Shown piece after piece: positions 23,601-33,800 of a stretch of DNA of 34,154 bases. The first letter of the stretch is position 1; the number at the start of each line of letters is the position of its first letter. The translations under genes and the position numbers were made by a program. This DNA comes from Acidisphaera sp. S103 (GTDB lineage Bacteria > Pseudomonadota > Alphaproteobacteria > Acetobacterales > Acetobacteraceae): NCBI RefSeq assembly GCF_009765975.1, contig NZ_LMUJ01000080.1, forward strand, positions 2,882 through 37,035, written 5' to 3'. The notes under the pieces are model-generated. The model worked only from the letters and a program-made list of their open reading frames with translations, was not told where the DNA came from and did no database searches.

Positions 23601-26366
23601 ATGCATGAGATGACCCCCCCAGCGGACGTCGAACCCTCGTTTCGTTGGCGTCTGCCAAGGCGGCGTAACGCGAGGGCAGCGAATTTGGGGCCGCGGGGGG
23701 ACGGGTTTCGACGATCGCGAACCACCCACCGGTTGACCTTGCTTGGCGTTATGCTCGTTGCGGCCATAATCGGGATAACCGCTTGGCTTATTATAGGTCA
23801 GCGCATCACTGCTATCGCCCAGGCCCGGCAGATGACGACCAATCTCGCTCAGGTCCTGGCCGAACAGACGTCCCGCACCATGCAACCCGTCGACCTGACC
23901 CTGCGGGAAATTCAGGGACAGTTGATGATCGCCAGGACGGTGGCTCCGGATGTTCCCGGGGACTGGGGGTCAAAAGCCATCCATGACATGCTTGTAGAAC
24001 GTCTGAAGAGCCTGCCGCAGGTTGACGCACTCGCGGTGGTCGACGCGGATGGATGGGTCGCGAATTTGTCACGTGCCTATCCCACGCCGCGGATTAATGT
24101 TTCCGATCGCGACTATTTTCTCCATTTCCGCCAGCGGGATGACCATGCATTGCTGGTTTCCGCTCCCGTCAGGAATCGTTCGAACGACGCCTGGACTGTT
24201 TACCTGGCTCGTCGCATGAATGGCCTGCACGGCGAGTTCGCGGGCGTTGTCACGGCGGCGGTCACGTTATCCTTTCTGGAGGATTTCTATCGGGCCGTAA
24301 CGCCTGAAAACGTCTCCGTCACAATGCTGCGGCGCGACGGCGTGATTTTGGTCCATCATCCGCATACCGACGCCGGGATCGGCGAAAAGATGCCGGCGGG
24401 AATTCCCTGGTACGCTGTTTTAATGAAGGGTGGCGGGACGTATCAGGCGATAGGTTTTCTGAGTCCCGCGCGACGGGTGATTTCGGTTCGCCCGCTGCGT
24501 GAGTTCCCCCTTGTCATCGACGTCAGTACACCCGAAAAGGTGATATTATTCGGCTGGCAGTGGCACGTGCTGTGGCTGGTCCTCGGCGGGATGGTGGCGA
24601 TATCCTGCATCATCCTGCTGCTGCGGGCGTTCGGCCTGCAATATAACCGGCTGGCGGCGCAGAACGCCGAATTGGAAACCGGTCGGGTACGATTCGATGC
24701 CGTGCTCGACAATATGTCGCAAGGCCTTACGTTATTTGACGCCGATCAACGGCTGATGGTCTGCAATCGCCGATTCGCCGAGATGTATAAACTGACGCCG
24801 GATCAGGTTCCGCCGGGAACACCGTTCGCGGATGTCATTAAGCATCGCATGGCGCGTGGGACCTTCCTGGCCATGAAACCGGCCGACTATGTCGCCCGGG
24901 CAAAGAACCTTGTCGAGACGACGGATTCCTTTGAACTGATCAACGAATTATCGGACGGCCGAGCGGTTTTGCTGCATTCGCGGCCTATGGGTGGCGGTGG
25001 ATGGGTCTCGACGCACGAGGACATCACCGAACGGCGGCACGCCGAGACCGCCCTGGCATTCATGGCGCGCCACGATGCCTTGACCGAATTGCCGAACCGG
25101 ACGTTGTTTCAGGAACGCCTGATAGAAGCGATCGCCCTGGCGCGGCGCGGAACCCATTGCGCCCTGTTGTGTCTCGATCTCGATCGCTTCAAGGTGATCA
25201 ACGACACACTGGGCCATCCGGTGGGCGATAGCCTGTTGCGTGCCGTCGCCGACCGGTTGTCGGCCGTTGTCCGCAACATCGACACGGTGGCGCGTCTTGG
25301 CGGCGATGAATTCGCGATCATCCAGGCTGATCTGGGGTCACCCGACCATGCCGCGATGCTGGCCAACCGCATCATCCTCGCCCTGCGCGAACCTTATGAT
25401 ATCGACGGACATCGTGTCGTGACCGGCACGAGCATCGGGATTGCGATCGCGCCGCGAGACGGCACCTCATCGGACACGCTGCTGATGAATGCCGATATCG
25501 CGCTTTATCTGGCCAAGGCAGAGCGGCGAGGGACCTTCCGTTTTTTCGAGCCGGAAATGGATCGGCAGGTCCAGGCCCGGCGTGAGGTCGAAATGGATCT
25601 TCGCAACGCCTTGGCCGCGGATGAGTTCGATCTGCACTATCAGCCGGTTCTGGATATTCAATCTGGCAAGGTCGCCGGATTCGAGGCGCTGATACGGTGG
25701 AAGCATCCTGTCCGGGGGGTCATCGGTTCCGCCGATTTCATTCCGGTTGCCGAGGAAACCGGCCTGATCGTCCCCATCGGGGACTGGGTGCTCCGCACGG
25801 CTTGCCTGCACGCCGCGAGCTGGCCGGGAGATATCGACATCGCGGTCAACCTGTCGTCGGTGCAGTTCAAGGGCGGTCGGCTCCTCGATAGTGTGAGGCA
25901 GGCGCTGGCCATTTCCAGATTGAATCCGAACCGATTGGAACTTGAGATCACTGAATCGGTCCTGTTGCAGACCAGCGAAGACACGCTGGGCTTGCTGCAT
26001 CAACTCCGCGCGCTGGGCATCCGCATTGCTCTGGACGATTTCGGCACCGGCTATTCGTCACTGGGTTATCTTCGAAGTTTTCCATTCGACAAAATCAAGA
26101 TCGACCGTTGCTTCGTCCGGGATATCGACAGCAACGCCGGTTCCGCTGTCATCGTCGGCGCCGTCGTGGGCATCGCGCGGGCCCTCGGGATGACCACTGT
26201 CGCCGAGGGCGTGGAAACGCTGGATCAACTGGCCCTGGTCCGTCGTCAGGGCTGCGCCCTGGTGCAGGGCTATCTGTTCAGCCGCCCGCGTCCCGTCGAT
26301 GAGGTTCCGGCGCTGATCCGCTCGCTGCGCATAGTCGATCAGGGGCATGTTACCGAAGTCGTTTAG
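23601..26366 (+). CDS. Membrane sensor PAS-GGDEF-EAL cyclic-di-GMP enzyme
   Basis: A 921-residue inner-membrane protein controlling cyclic-di-GMP. Membrane helices at about 44-66 and 319-342 enclose a periplasmic PDC/Cache sensor (about 70-310, with DRDYFLHFRQRDDHALLVSAPV). A cytoplasmic PAS domain (365-475) is followed by a GGDEF domain with intact GGDEF (567-571) and inhibitory site RNID (558-561). The EAL domain has EAL (695-697), ELEITES (780-786), DDFGTGYSS (812-820), KIDRC and AEGVET (868-873). Both cyclase and phosphodiesterase residues are present, so it may be bifunctional with an inhibitory site on the cyclase. The start could be 23601 or 23610. It has no operon partner. Confidence 0.95.
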   Translation: MHEMTPPADVEPSFRWRLPRRRNARAANLGPRGDGFRRSRTTHRLTLLGVMLVAAIIGITAWLIIGQRITAIAQARQMTTNLAQVLAEQTSRTMQPVDLTLREIQGQLMIARTVAPDVPGDWGSKAIHDMLVERLKSLPQVDALAVVDADGWVANLSRAYPTPRINVSDRDYFLHFRQRDDHALLVSAPVRNRSNDAWTVYLARRMNGLHGEFAGVVTAAVTLSFLEDFYRAVTPENVSVTMLRRDGVILVHHPHTDAGIGEKMPAGIPWYAVLMKGGGTYQAIGFLSPARRVISVRPLREFPLVIDVSTPEKVILFGWQWHVLWLVLGGMVAISCIILLLRAFGLQYNRLAAQNAELETGRVRFDAVLDNMSQGLTLFDADQRLMVCNRRFAEMYKLTPDQVPPGTPFADVIKHRMARGTFLAMKPADYVARAKNLVETTDSFELINELSDGRAVLLHSRPMGGGGWVSTHEDITERRHAETALAFMARHDALTELPNRTLFQERLIEAIALARRGTHCALLCLDLDRFKVINDTLGHPVGDSLLRAVADRLSAVVRNIDTVARLGGDEFAIIQADLGSPDHAAMLANRIILALREPYDIDGHRVVTGTSIGIAIAPRDGTSSDTLLMNADIALYLAKAERRGTFRFFEPEMDRQVQARREVEMDLRNALAADEFDLHYQPVLDIQSGKVAGFEALIRWKHPVRGVIGSADFIPVAEETGLIVPIGDWVLRTACLHAASWPGDIDIAVNLSSVQFKGGRLLDSVRQALAISRLNPNRLELEITESVLLQTSEDTLGLLHQLRALGIRIALDDFGTGYSSLGYLRSFPFDKIKIDRCFVRDIDSNAGSAVIVGAVVGIARALGMTTVAEGVETLDQLALVRRQGCALVQGYLFSRPRPVDEVPALIRSLRIVDQGHVTEVV

Positions 26367-26368
26367 TC

Positions 26369-26384
26369 ATCCGGCGCGCCGGAT
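26369..26384. repeat. 16-bp perfect palindrome after GGDEF-EAL gene
   Basis: ATCCGGCGCGCCGGAT lies 2 bp past the stop codon of the GGDEF-EAL gene. It could form a small hairpin at the transcript end; no T-run follows. Confidence 0.4.
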
Positions 26385-26476
26385 TCCCGGAGCACGACAG
26401 GACAACCCGCGTTGACGCTATGGCGACCCACGCCTAGCTTGCGGCCCTCACTTCGCTTTCGGGAGAAACGCATCTC

Positions 26477-27256
26477 ATGCCCACCAGACTCAAGGGGCGC
26501 ATCGACGCCGGCAAGGCCAATGTCAACGGATGGTTGGCCATCCCGTCCGGCTTCTCCGCGGAAGTGATGGCGCAGTGCGGCTGGGACAGCGTCACGGTCG
26601 ACATGCAGCACGGTGTGCAGGACTATCAGTCGATGGTCCAATGCTTCCAGGCGATGCAGGCCCACCCGATCACCCCGCTGGTGCGCGTGCCGTGGAATGA
26701 GCCTGGGATCATCGGCAAGGTGCTGGACGGCGGCGCCATGGGCGTCATCTGCCCGATGGTGAACACCGCGGCCGAGGCAAAGGCCCTGGCCGAAGCCTGC
26801 CTGTACCCGCCGAAGGGCAAGCGCAGCAACGGCCCGATCCGAGCGGCGATGTATGGCGAGGCCAGCAGCTACCAATCGACCGCCAACGACGAAATCCTGG
26901 TCATCCCGATGATCGAGACGCAGCAGGCGATCGACAACATCGATGAGATCCTCAGTGTCCCCGGCATCAACGGCATCTACATCGGTCCGTCCGACATGGG
27001 CCTCTCGCTTGGCCTGATCCCGATCCTGGATCGTGAGGAACCGATCATCCTGGACATCTATGGCAAGCTGTTGGCGTCGTGCAAAAAGCACGGCAAGTTC
27101 GCCGGCATCCATAACGGAACCGCCGCCTATGCCGCGCGGATGATGCAGATGGGTTTTCAGCTCTGCACCATCGCCAACGACAGCGGCCTGATGGCGCGTG
27201 CCGCGCGCGAAGCCGTCTCGGCGACCCGGAAGGCGGCTGGAGACGTGGCGAACTGA
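26477..27256 (+). CDS. HpcH/HpaI-family class II aldolase
   Basis: A 259-residue TIM-barrel aldolase of the HpcH/HpaI type, cleaving 4-hydroxy-2-oxo acids to pyruvate and an aldehyde. Catalytic and metal residues are in place: His45 in VDMQHG, Arg70 in LVRVPW, Glu147 in IPMIETQ, Asp173 in IGPSDM. GAMGVICPMVNTAAEAKALAEACLYPPKGKRSNGP (87-120) is the usual barrel segment. The start follows GGGAGAAACGCATCTC. Substrate could be 2-oxo-hept-3-ene-dioate, 2-keto-3-deoxy-sugar acids or related; no pathway genes flank it. A stem-loop follows the stop. Confidence 0.92.
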   Translation: MPTRLKGRIDAGKANVNGWLAIPSGFSAEVMAQCGWDSVTVDMQHGVQDYQSMVQCFQAMQAHPITPLVRVPWNEPGIIGKVLDGGAMGVICPMVNTAAEAKALAEACLYPPKGKRSNGPIRAAMYGEASSYQSTANDEILVIPMIETQQAIDNIDEILSVPGINGIYIGPSDMGLSLGLIPILDREEPIILDIYGKLLASCKKHGKFAGIHNGTAAYAARMMQMGFQLCTIANDSGLMARAAREAVSATRKAAGDVAN

Positions 27257-27285
27257 CTTTCGGCCATCTCGGTATGTAATTGTCC

Positions 27286-27316
27286 AACACCCCGAGCCAC
27301 AACGGCGCGGGGTGTT
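27286..27316 (+). terminator. Stem-loop between convergent aldolase and TetR genes
   Basis: AACACCCCG (27286-27294) pairs with CGGGGTGTT (27308-27316). It sits between the stops of the aldolase and the TetR gene and may serve both directions. The T-tract is weak. Confidence 0.55.
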
Positions 27317-27317
27317 G

Positions 27318-27983
27318 TCATTTCTTGTAGGCGCGCAGGAACACCTCTGTGCCACGCACGGCTCGGCGGCTGATTTCCGCCGGTGTGGCGAGGTCGGCCA
27401 GGCCGAAGGCGATTTTCGCGGCCAGGTTGCCTTCCCACAGACTGACCAGATCGTCGGCGGCCAGGTCCGGGTCGTCCACGGCCAACTCGCCGCGCGCCTG
27501 CGCCCTGGCGATCATCGCGGATATCGCCGCCCGCACGCGGCCGGGGCCGGCGGCATAGAACCGATCCTTCAAATCCGGGTTAGCGCGTAACGCACCCGGC
27601 AGTGAGTGCCCCATCTTGCAGATGTCGGTGCCCAGGATCACGCCTAGGAACGATGTACCCACCGCGACCAATTGCTCCCGCAGGCCATCACCACATTTCG
27701 GGTCCGCCAGGGCACTCAACATCAGATTGGATGTCTCAATGACGATGTTCTCGAACAGCGTCTCCTTGTCGTGGAAATGGCTGTACACCGTCATTTTCGA
27801 CACGCCGGCTTGGGCTGCGACTGCTTCCATCGTCACCAGGTCATAGGGCTGCCTGGCGAACAAGGTTCGCGCAGCCGTGACAATGGCCTCACGTTTCGCG
27901 GTGTCTTTGGGCCGACCGGAGCGAGGGACGGCCGGTAAATCTGCCACAGATGTTTCACCTCTCGATTTAGAAACTGGACTCAT
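27318..27983 (-). CDS. TetR-family repressor of the efflux operon
   Basis: A 221-residue TetR-type regulator. After a basic N-terminal tail with GRPKDTAKREAIV, the helix-turn-helix is TMEAVAAQAGVSKMTVYSHFHDKETLFENIV (51-81). The C-terminal ligand-binding region carries the AefR-like shape (FLGVILGTDICKM, RAYKK end). The ATG at 27983 gives a normal family length; the upstream in-frame extension crosses the operator region. It is divergent from the RND efflux operon with a 52-bp gap containing three half-sites of GGTATA/TATACC, so it likely represses both itself and the efflux genes until an inducer binds. Confidence 0.93.
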   Translation of the reverse strand: MSPVSKSRGETSVADLPAVPRSGRPKDTAKREAIVTAARTLFARQPYDLVTMEAVAAQAGVSKMTVYSHFHDKETLFENIVIETSNLMLSALADPKCGDGLREQLVAVGTSFLGVILGTDICKMGHSLPGALRANPDLKDRFYAAGPGRVRAAISAMIARAQARGELAVDDPDLAADDLVSLWEGNLAAKIAFGLADLATPAEISRRAVRGTEVFLRAYKK

Positions 27984-27984
27984 G

Positions 27985-28019
27985 GGTATAGTATCGCATA
28001 TACCGGACCCGTTGGTATA
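27985..28019. promoter_or_regulatory. Operator array for the TetR-RND divergent promoter
   Basis: Three copies of one 6-bp word occur: GGTATA at 27985-27990, its complement TATACC at 27999-28004, and GGTATA at 28014-28019. Neighbouring copies form inverted repeats with 8- and 9-base spacers. The array fills the gap between the divergent start codons. Confidence 0.65.
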
Positions 28020-28035
28020 GGAATATGATAGACTG

Positions 28036-29541
28036 ATGCCCTCCGCCGCAACCCCCACGCCGGCCATGCGCGCCGCCTTGCTGGCCGCGATCTTGTCCGG
28101 CTGCACCGTGGGGCCGAATTTTCACGCCCCTGACGCCCCAGCCAGCACGCGCTTCACCGAAGCCGCGTTGCCGGACCGGACCGCTGCTGCCGCCACGCCG
28201 GGCGGTTCGGCGCAACAACTGACAGCAGGGCGCGACATCCCGGGTGAGTGGTGGGACCTGTTCCATTCCCCCCAGATCACCACGCTGGTCACCCAGGCCT
28301 TGAAAGCCAATCCCGACGTCGCCGCCGCCCAGGCCACGCTGCTGCAAGCTCGGGAAACCTTGCGGGCAGAGCAGGGGCAGCAGCTTCCGCAGGTGAGCGC
28401 GAGCGCCGAGGTGGAACGCCAGCGTGAATCGCTCGCCGCGTTCGGCTTCAGCGGCGCGTCATCGACCTTCACGACATATTCTCCCGCGCTGAACGTCTCC
28501 TACACGCTGGATGCGTTCGGCGGCATCCGCCGGCAGGTTGAGCAGTTGAACGCGCAGGCCGAATACCAGCGTTTCGAGTTGGAGGCGACCGACCTAACGC
28601 TCGCCGCCAATGTCATCAATTCGGCGATCACCGAGGCCTCGCTGCAGGCGCAGATCGACACCACCCAGGACATCATCAAGACCGATACTGATGCGCTGAA
28701 CCTGACGCGGCAGCGGTTCCAGCTTGGCGGTGTCAGCCAAGTCGATGTGCTGCAACAACAATCTCTGTTGGATACGCAGGTCGCGACCTTGCCTGGACTG
28801 CGCAAGCAGTTGCAGCAGACCCGCAACCAGCTTTCGGTGTACCTCGGTGGGCATCCGGACCAGTACACGATGCCGACGCTGAACCTCGACAGCCTGACAC
28901 TGCCGGCGGACCTGCCGGTATCGTTGCCGTCGAAACTGGTGGAGCAGCGTCCGGACATCAGGGCATACGGCGAGTTGCTGCATTCGGCGACGGCGGCGGT
29001 GGGCGTGGCAACGGCCAACATGCTGCCGCAGATTTCCCTGACCGGAAGCTACGGGCGGGAGGGCAGCACGCCGTCTAATCTGTTCACGCCGGAGGGCATC
29101 GTCTGGTCCATCGCCGCCAGTTTGACACAGCCGATTTTCGAGGGTGGCACGCTGAAGGCACGCAAGCGGGCGGCGCAGGCGGCGTTGGAGGTGGCGGCGG
29201 CGCAATACAGCAGCACGGTGAACACCGCGTTCCAGAATGTCGCCAACGCGCTGGTGGCGATCCAGCGCGATGCCGAAACGTTGCAGGCCGCACTGGCCGC
29301 GCAGAAGACGGCCGCCGCCAGCCTGGCCGTTGCTCGATCGCAATACACCGCCGGGGCTGGCACTTACCTCAACGTTTTGACTGCCGAACAGACGGATTAT
29401 TCCTCTCGTCTGAATCTGATCACAGCTCGAGCGGCTCGGTTTACCGATACGGTGGCGCTGTTCCAGGCGCTGGGTGGCGGCTGGTGGAACCGGACCGACG
29501 TGAACCCGAAGGTCGCGCATTGCTGCGGAGTTTTTCAATGA
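28036..29541 (+). CDS. RND efflux outer-membrane channel lipoprotein (OprM/NodT type)
   Basis: A TolC-like outer-membrane factor, 501 residues. A lipoprotein signal ends in LSGC (Cys23), followed by TVGPNFHAPDAPA as in OprM/NodT proteins. The EWWDLFHSPQITTLVTQALKANPD segment (about 71-94) and two coiled-coil repeats (LNLTRQRFQLGGVSQVDVLQQQSLL at about 222-246 and LAVARSQYTAGAGTYLNVLTAEQ in the C-terminal half) are family signatures. VEQRPDIRAYGELLHSATAAVGVATANMLPQI marks the repeat start. No good ribosome site precedes the ATG at 28036; ATG 28066 is an alternative that keeps the lipobox. Its stop overlaps the next start by ATGA. Confidence 0.93.
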   Translation: MPSAATPTPAMRAALLAAILSGCTVGPNFHAPDAPASTRFTEAALPDRTAAAATPGGSAQQLTAGRDIPGEWWDLFHSPQITTLVTQALKANPDVAAAQATLLQARETLRAEQGQQLPQVSASAEVERQRESLAAFGFSGASSTFTTYSPALNVSYTLDAFGGIRRQVEQLNAQAEYQRFELEATDLTLAANVINSAITEASLQAQIDTTQDIIKTDTDALNLTRQRFQLGGVSQVDVLQQQSLLDTQVATLPGLRKQLQQTRNQLSVYLGGHPDQYTMPTLNLDSLTLPADLPVSLPSKLVEQRPDIRAYGELLHSATAAVGVATANMLPQISLTGSYGREGSTPSNLFTPEGIVWSIAASLTQPIFEGGTLKARKRAAQAALEVAAAQYSSTVNTAFQNVANALVAIQRDAETLQAALAAQKTAAASLAVARSQYTAGAGTYLNVLTAEQTDYSSRLNLITARAARFTDTVALFQALGGGWWNRTDVNPKVAHCCGVFQ

Positions 29542-30698
29542 ACGATAGCGTCGCGCTGCCCCGCACCACGGAGCGTCGTCCCCGGACCTGGCTGCGCATG
29601 ATCGTCATGCTGCTGCTGGTCGGGCTGGTGGCTGCTGGGCTGATCTGGTTCCAGGACTTCAAGGCCGGCATGATCAAGCAGGTGGTGACCGCGATCAAAT
29701 CGGCGGTCCCGACAGTGGCCACAGCCAAGGCCACGATGCAGCAATGGCAGCCGACGCAGACGGCGACGGGTTCGGCGCGTGCGTCCAACGGCGCCGACAT
29801 GGCGGCCGAAATTAGCGGGGTCGTCGACCGGATCGATTTCAAGTCCGGACAGGACGTCGCTGCAGGAACCGAACTGCTGCGGCTGCGGCCGAACGATGAC
29901 GACGCCAAGCTGGCGCAGCTTCAGGCCAGTGCGGACCTCGCTGGCGTGACGTTGCGGCGCGATCAAATGCAATTGGCGGCGCACGGCGTGGCGCAGGCGA
30001 CGGTCGACAGCGATGCGGCGAACCTGAAGGTCGCACGCGCCCAGGTCGCCGCGCAGCAGGCGGTGATGGCGGAGAAGATCGTCAAGGCACCGTTCGCCGG
30101 CCGCCTGGGCGTCAGGCAGGTCGATCTGGGCCAATATATCGCGGCCGGAACGGCGATCGTCACGCTGCAACAGCTCGATCCGATGTTCGTCGATTTCTAT
30201 CTGCCGCAGCAGGCGCTGGGACAGATCGCGGTCGGGCAGAAGGTGGCGATTTCAGCCGACGCCTATCCGAACCAGACGTTCGATGGGGTGATTTCGTCGC
30301 TGAACCCCAAGGTCGATTCCAGCAGCCGCATGCTGCCGATACGGGCGAGCATCCCGAATCCGGATGGGAAGCTGTTGCCGGGAATGTTTCTCAGCGTCTC
30401 AGTCGATTCAGGCCCGTCGCGGTCGCTGGTCACCATCCCGTCGGCGGCGGTGGCATACAATCCGTACGGCTCCCTGGTTTATGTGCTGCACGACGATAAC
30501 GGGAAGCAGGTCGTCAACCAGCAGTTCGTTACGACGGGCGCGAATCGCGGCGATCAGGTGAGCATCCTGAAGGGGATCAAGGCCAACGACGTGGTCGTTA
30601 CGGCCGGTCAGTTGAAACTGCACAACGGGTCTGCGGTGAAAGTCGATAACACGGTGCAGCCGACCGACAACCCAGCACCCGAGCCGGTGGATCGGTGA
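29538..30698 (+). CDS. RND efflux periplasmic adaptor (membrane fusion protein)
   Basis: A HlyD/AcrA-like membrane fusion protein, 386 residues, linking the pump to the outer channel. An N-terminal membrane helix (about 20-38) is followed by the lipoyl half EISGVVDRIDFKSGQDVAAGTELLRL, an alpha-hairpin (about 115-175), the second lipoyl half VKAPFAGRLGVRQVDLGQYIAAGTAIVTLQ, a beta-barrel with LDPMFVDFYLPQQALGQIAVGQKV, and the membrane-proximal domain ending with VTAGQLKLHNGSAV. The ATG at 29538 has GGAG 7 bases upstream and overlaps the TGA of the channel gene, so the two are translationally coupled. Confidence 0.94.
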   Translation: MNDSVALPRTTERRPRTWLRMIVMLLLVGLVAAGLIWFQDFKAGMIKQVVTAIKSAVPTVATAKATMQQWQPTQTATGSARASNGADMAAEISGVVDRIDFKSGQDVAAGTELLRLRPNDDDAKLAQLQASADLAGVTLRRDQMQLAAHGVAQATVDSDAANLKVARAQVAAQQAVMAEKIVKAPFAGRLGVRQVDLGQYIAAGTAIVTLQQLDPMFVDFYLPQQALGQIAVGQKVAISADAYPNQTFDGVISSLNPKVDSSSRMLPIRASIPNPDGKLLPGMFLSVSVDSGPSRSLVTIPSAAVAYNPYGSLVYVLHDDNGKQVVNQQFVTTGANRGDQVSILKGIKANDVVVTAGQLKLHNGSAVKVDNTVQPTDNPAPEPVDR

Positions 30699-30724
30699 CG
30701 GAGATGCGTAGCGAACCTGCGGCC

Positions 30725-30831
30725 ATGGCCGGGCGTGTCCCGTGGCCTGTCCGTCATGGCCGGGCGTGTTCCGGCCATCTTCGCACCGGCGGACGAAGCG
30801 TGGATGGCCGGGACGCGCCCGGCCATGACGG
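30725..30831. repeat. REP-like palindromic element inside the RND operon
   Basis: Two 29-bp arms, 30751-30779 and 30803-30831, are inverted copies with two mismatches, and each arm is itself a hairpin around ATGGCCGG...CCGGCCAT. A further partial copy, ATGGCCGGGCGTGT at 30725-30738, repeats 30756-30769 directly. This type of GTCATGGCCGGG element is, from memory, widespread between genes in alphaproteobacteria. It fills most of the 181-bp gap before the pump gene and could form mRNA hairpins that protect or separate the upstream message. Confidence 0.8.
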
Positions 30832-30879
30832 GGAGGGTGGGTCGGCCAGCCAAGCCTTTGCGCACCAGGAACGGCACTC

Positions 30880-33800
30880 ATGAAATTCACCGACATCTTC
30901 ATCCGCCGGCCCGTCCTCGCCTGCGTCGTCTCCCTGATGCTGCTCGTCCTCGGCCTCAAGGCCTTCTACGCGCTGCCCATCCTGGAATATCCAAAGACCG
31001 AAAACGCCGTCATCACCATCACCACGGTCTATTACGGTGCCGATCCGGAGACCGTGGCCGGCTTCGTCACCACGCCGCTGGAAAACGCCATCGCCCAGGC
31101 CAACGGCATCGACTACATGTCGTCGAACAGCATCGCCGGCACCAGCGTCATCACTGCCAACCTGATCCTGAACTTCGACCCCGACAAAGCCATCACCGAG
31201 ATCACCTCCAAGATCAACTCGGTCATGAACCAATTGCCGGCCGGCGTGCAGCAGCCCACCCTGGGGGTGACGATCGGCCAATCGCTCGATGCCATGTTCA
31301 TCGGCTTCGCCAGTGACGAGCTTTCGCCCAACCAGATCACCGACTACCTGATTCGTAACGTGCAGCCCCGGTTGCAGGCGATTCCCGGCGTGCAGACCGC
31401 GGAACTGCTGGGTGGCCAGAATTTCGCGCTGCGGGCGTGGCTCGATCCGGTCAAACTGGCGGCGTACGGGCTGAGTGCGACCGACGTGACGACGGCGCTG
31501 GCCGGCAACAACGTCATCGCCGGCATCGGCACCACCAAGGGCCAGATGGTGCAGCTCAACCTGACGGCGTCCACCAACCTGCATTCCGCGCAGGAATTCC
31601 GGAACCTGGTGATCAAGCAGGTGAATGGCGGCATCATCCGGCTGGGTGACGTAGCCAACGTGACTCTGGGATCGGACGACTACGAATCGAGCGTCGAGTA
31701 CAACGGCAAGAAGGGTGTCTATATCGGCATCCAGACGACGCCGTCGGCCAGTCTGCTGGCGGTCATCGATGGCGTGAAAGCCGTGCTGCCGTCGATCCAG
31801 CAGCAGCTTCCCGCGGGACTGACCGGTGACATCATCTATGACTCCAGCGTGTTCGTGAACAGCTCGATCACCGAGGTGGAACGATCGCTCGCCGAAACCG
31901 TGGTGATCGTCACGCTGGTCGTGTTCGCCTTCCTGGGTTCGCCCCGATCGGTCGTCATCCCCGTCGTAACCATTCCGCTGTCGCTGATCGGCACGTTCGC
32001 CGTCATGCTGGCATTGGGATTTTCGATCAACCTGCTGAGCCTGCTAGCACTGGTCCTGGCGATCGGCCTGGTCGTCGATGACGCCATCATCGTGGTGGAA
32101 AGCGTCAACCGCCATCTCGAGGAGGGCATGCGACCTAGGGACGCCGCCATCCGGGCGGCGCGCGACCTGGCGAACCCGATTATCGCGATGACGGTCGTGT
32201 TGGTCGCCGTTTACGTGCCGATCGGCTTCCAGGGCGGCCTGACCGGCGCGCTGTTCACGGAATTCGCCTTCACCGTCGTGGGCGCCGTCACCATGTCCGC
32301 CGTCGTCGCCCTAACTCTGACACCGATGATGTGCGGCTTTCTATTGAAACCGCATGCTCGGGCCGACGCGCGCGGCCTGTCCGATCGATTGACCAACCTG
32401 ATCGACCGCCTGTTCAGCCGCTTGCAGCGCGGCTACGAACGGCGCCTGCGCGGCAGCCTGCGCACGCTGCCGGTGACGTTGCTGTTCGGCGCGCTGGTGA
32501 TCGGCAGCATCTACTTCCTGTACGGCAGCGCCAGCAGCGAACTGGCGCCGCAGGAGGACCAGGGTTTTGTCATCCTGCTGCCGACCTCTGCCCCTGACGC
32601 GACGTTGCAGCAGAAAGAGCTGTTCGGAAACCAGGTGCAAAGCATCATGGAGCACATCCCGGAAGCCGACCAAAGCTTCCAGGTGATCAGCCCGACCCAG
32701 ACCATCGCCGGTGTGACCCTGAAACCGTGGGAAGACCGCCATCGCGGCGCGACCGCGATCCAACAGGATCTGCAGAACCAGATGAGCGCGGTGACCGGCC
32801 AACGGATCGTCGCCTTCCAGCCGCCCGCCTTGCCGGGTGCGCAAGGGCTGCCGATCCAGTTCGTGCTCAAGTCCACCCAGCCGATCGCCACATTGTATCC
32901 CGAGTCGCAGAAGTTCCTCGCCGATGCCGCGGCCAGCGGGTTGTTCATGTTCGTCGACAGCGACCTGAAGGTCGATGCGCCGCAGCAGGTGCTCGAGATC
33001 GATCGCGACAAGGCGGCGCAGCTTGGGCTGTCCATGACCCAGGTCGGTTCGGCACTGGGCGGGCTGCTGGGCGGCGCCTACACCAACTATTTCAGCCTCG
33101 GGTCGCGGTCGTACAAGGTGATTTCGCAGGTTCAGCAACGCTCGAGGCTGACGATCGACCAGGTGATGCGTTACCCGATCGCGACGATCGACGGCGTGCC
33201 GGTGCCGATCTCCGCCATCGCCAGCGTACGTCAGGAAACCGTGCCGGAAACCATCACCCACTTCCAGCAGCAGAATTCCGCGACGATCTCGGGCGTGCCC
33301 TCGCCCGGCGTGTCGCAGGCCGAGGCCTTGCACACGTTGCAGGATATCGCGGCACAGACCCTGCCGAACGACGTGGTGATCGACTACGCTGGACCGTTGC
33401 GTCAGTTCGTGCAGGAATCGAGCGGGTTTGTTGCCACCTTTGCTTTGGCTCTGATCATCATCTTCCTGGCGCTGTCGGCGTTGTTTGAAAGCTTCCGGGA
33501 CCCGCTGGTGATCCTGGTGTCCATCCCGATGTCGATCGCCGGGGCGCTGGTCTTCATCAGCCTCGGCCTGGGTGGCGCGTCGCTCAATATCTACACCGAG
33601 GTCGGCCTGGTGACGCTGATGGGTCTGATCAGCAAACACGGCATCCTGATTGTCGAGGTGGCGAACGAAGCGCAGCGGGCCGGCCGGTCCAAGCTGGACG
33701 CGATCATCTACGCCGCCGGCCTGCGGCTGCGCCCGATCCTGATGACAACGGCGGCGATGGTGCTGGGCGTGGTGCCGCTGATCACCGCTTCCGGTGCCGG

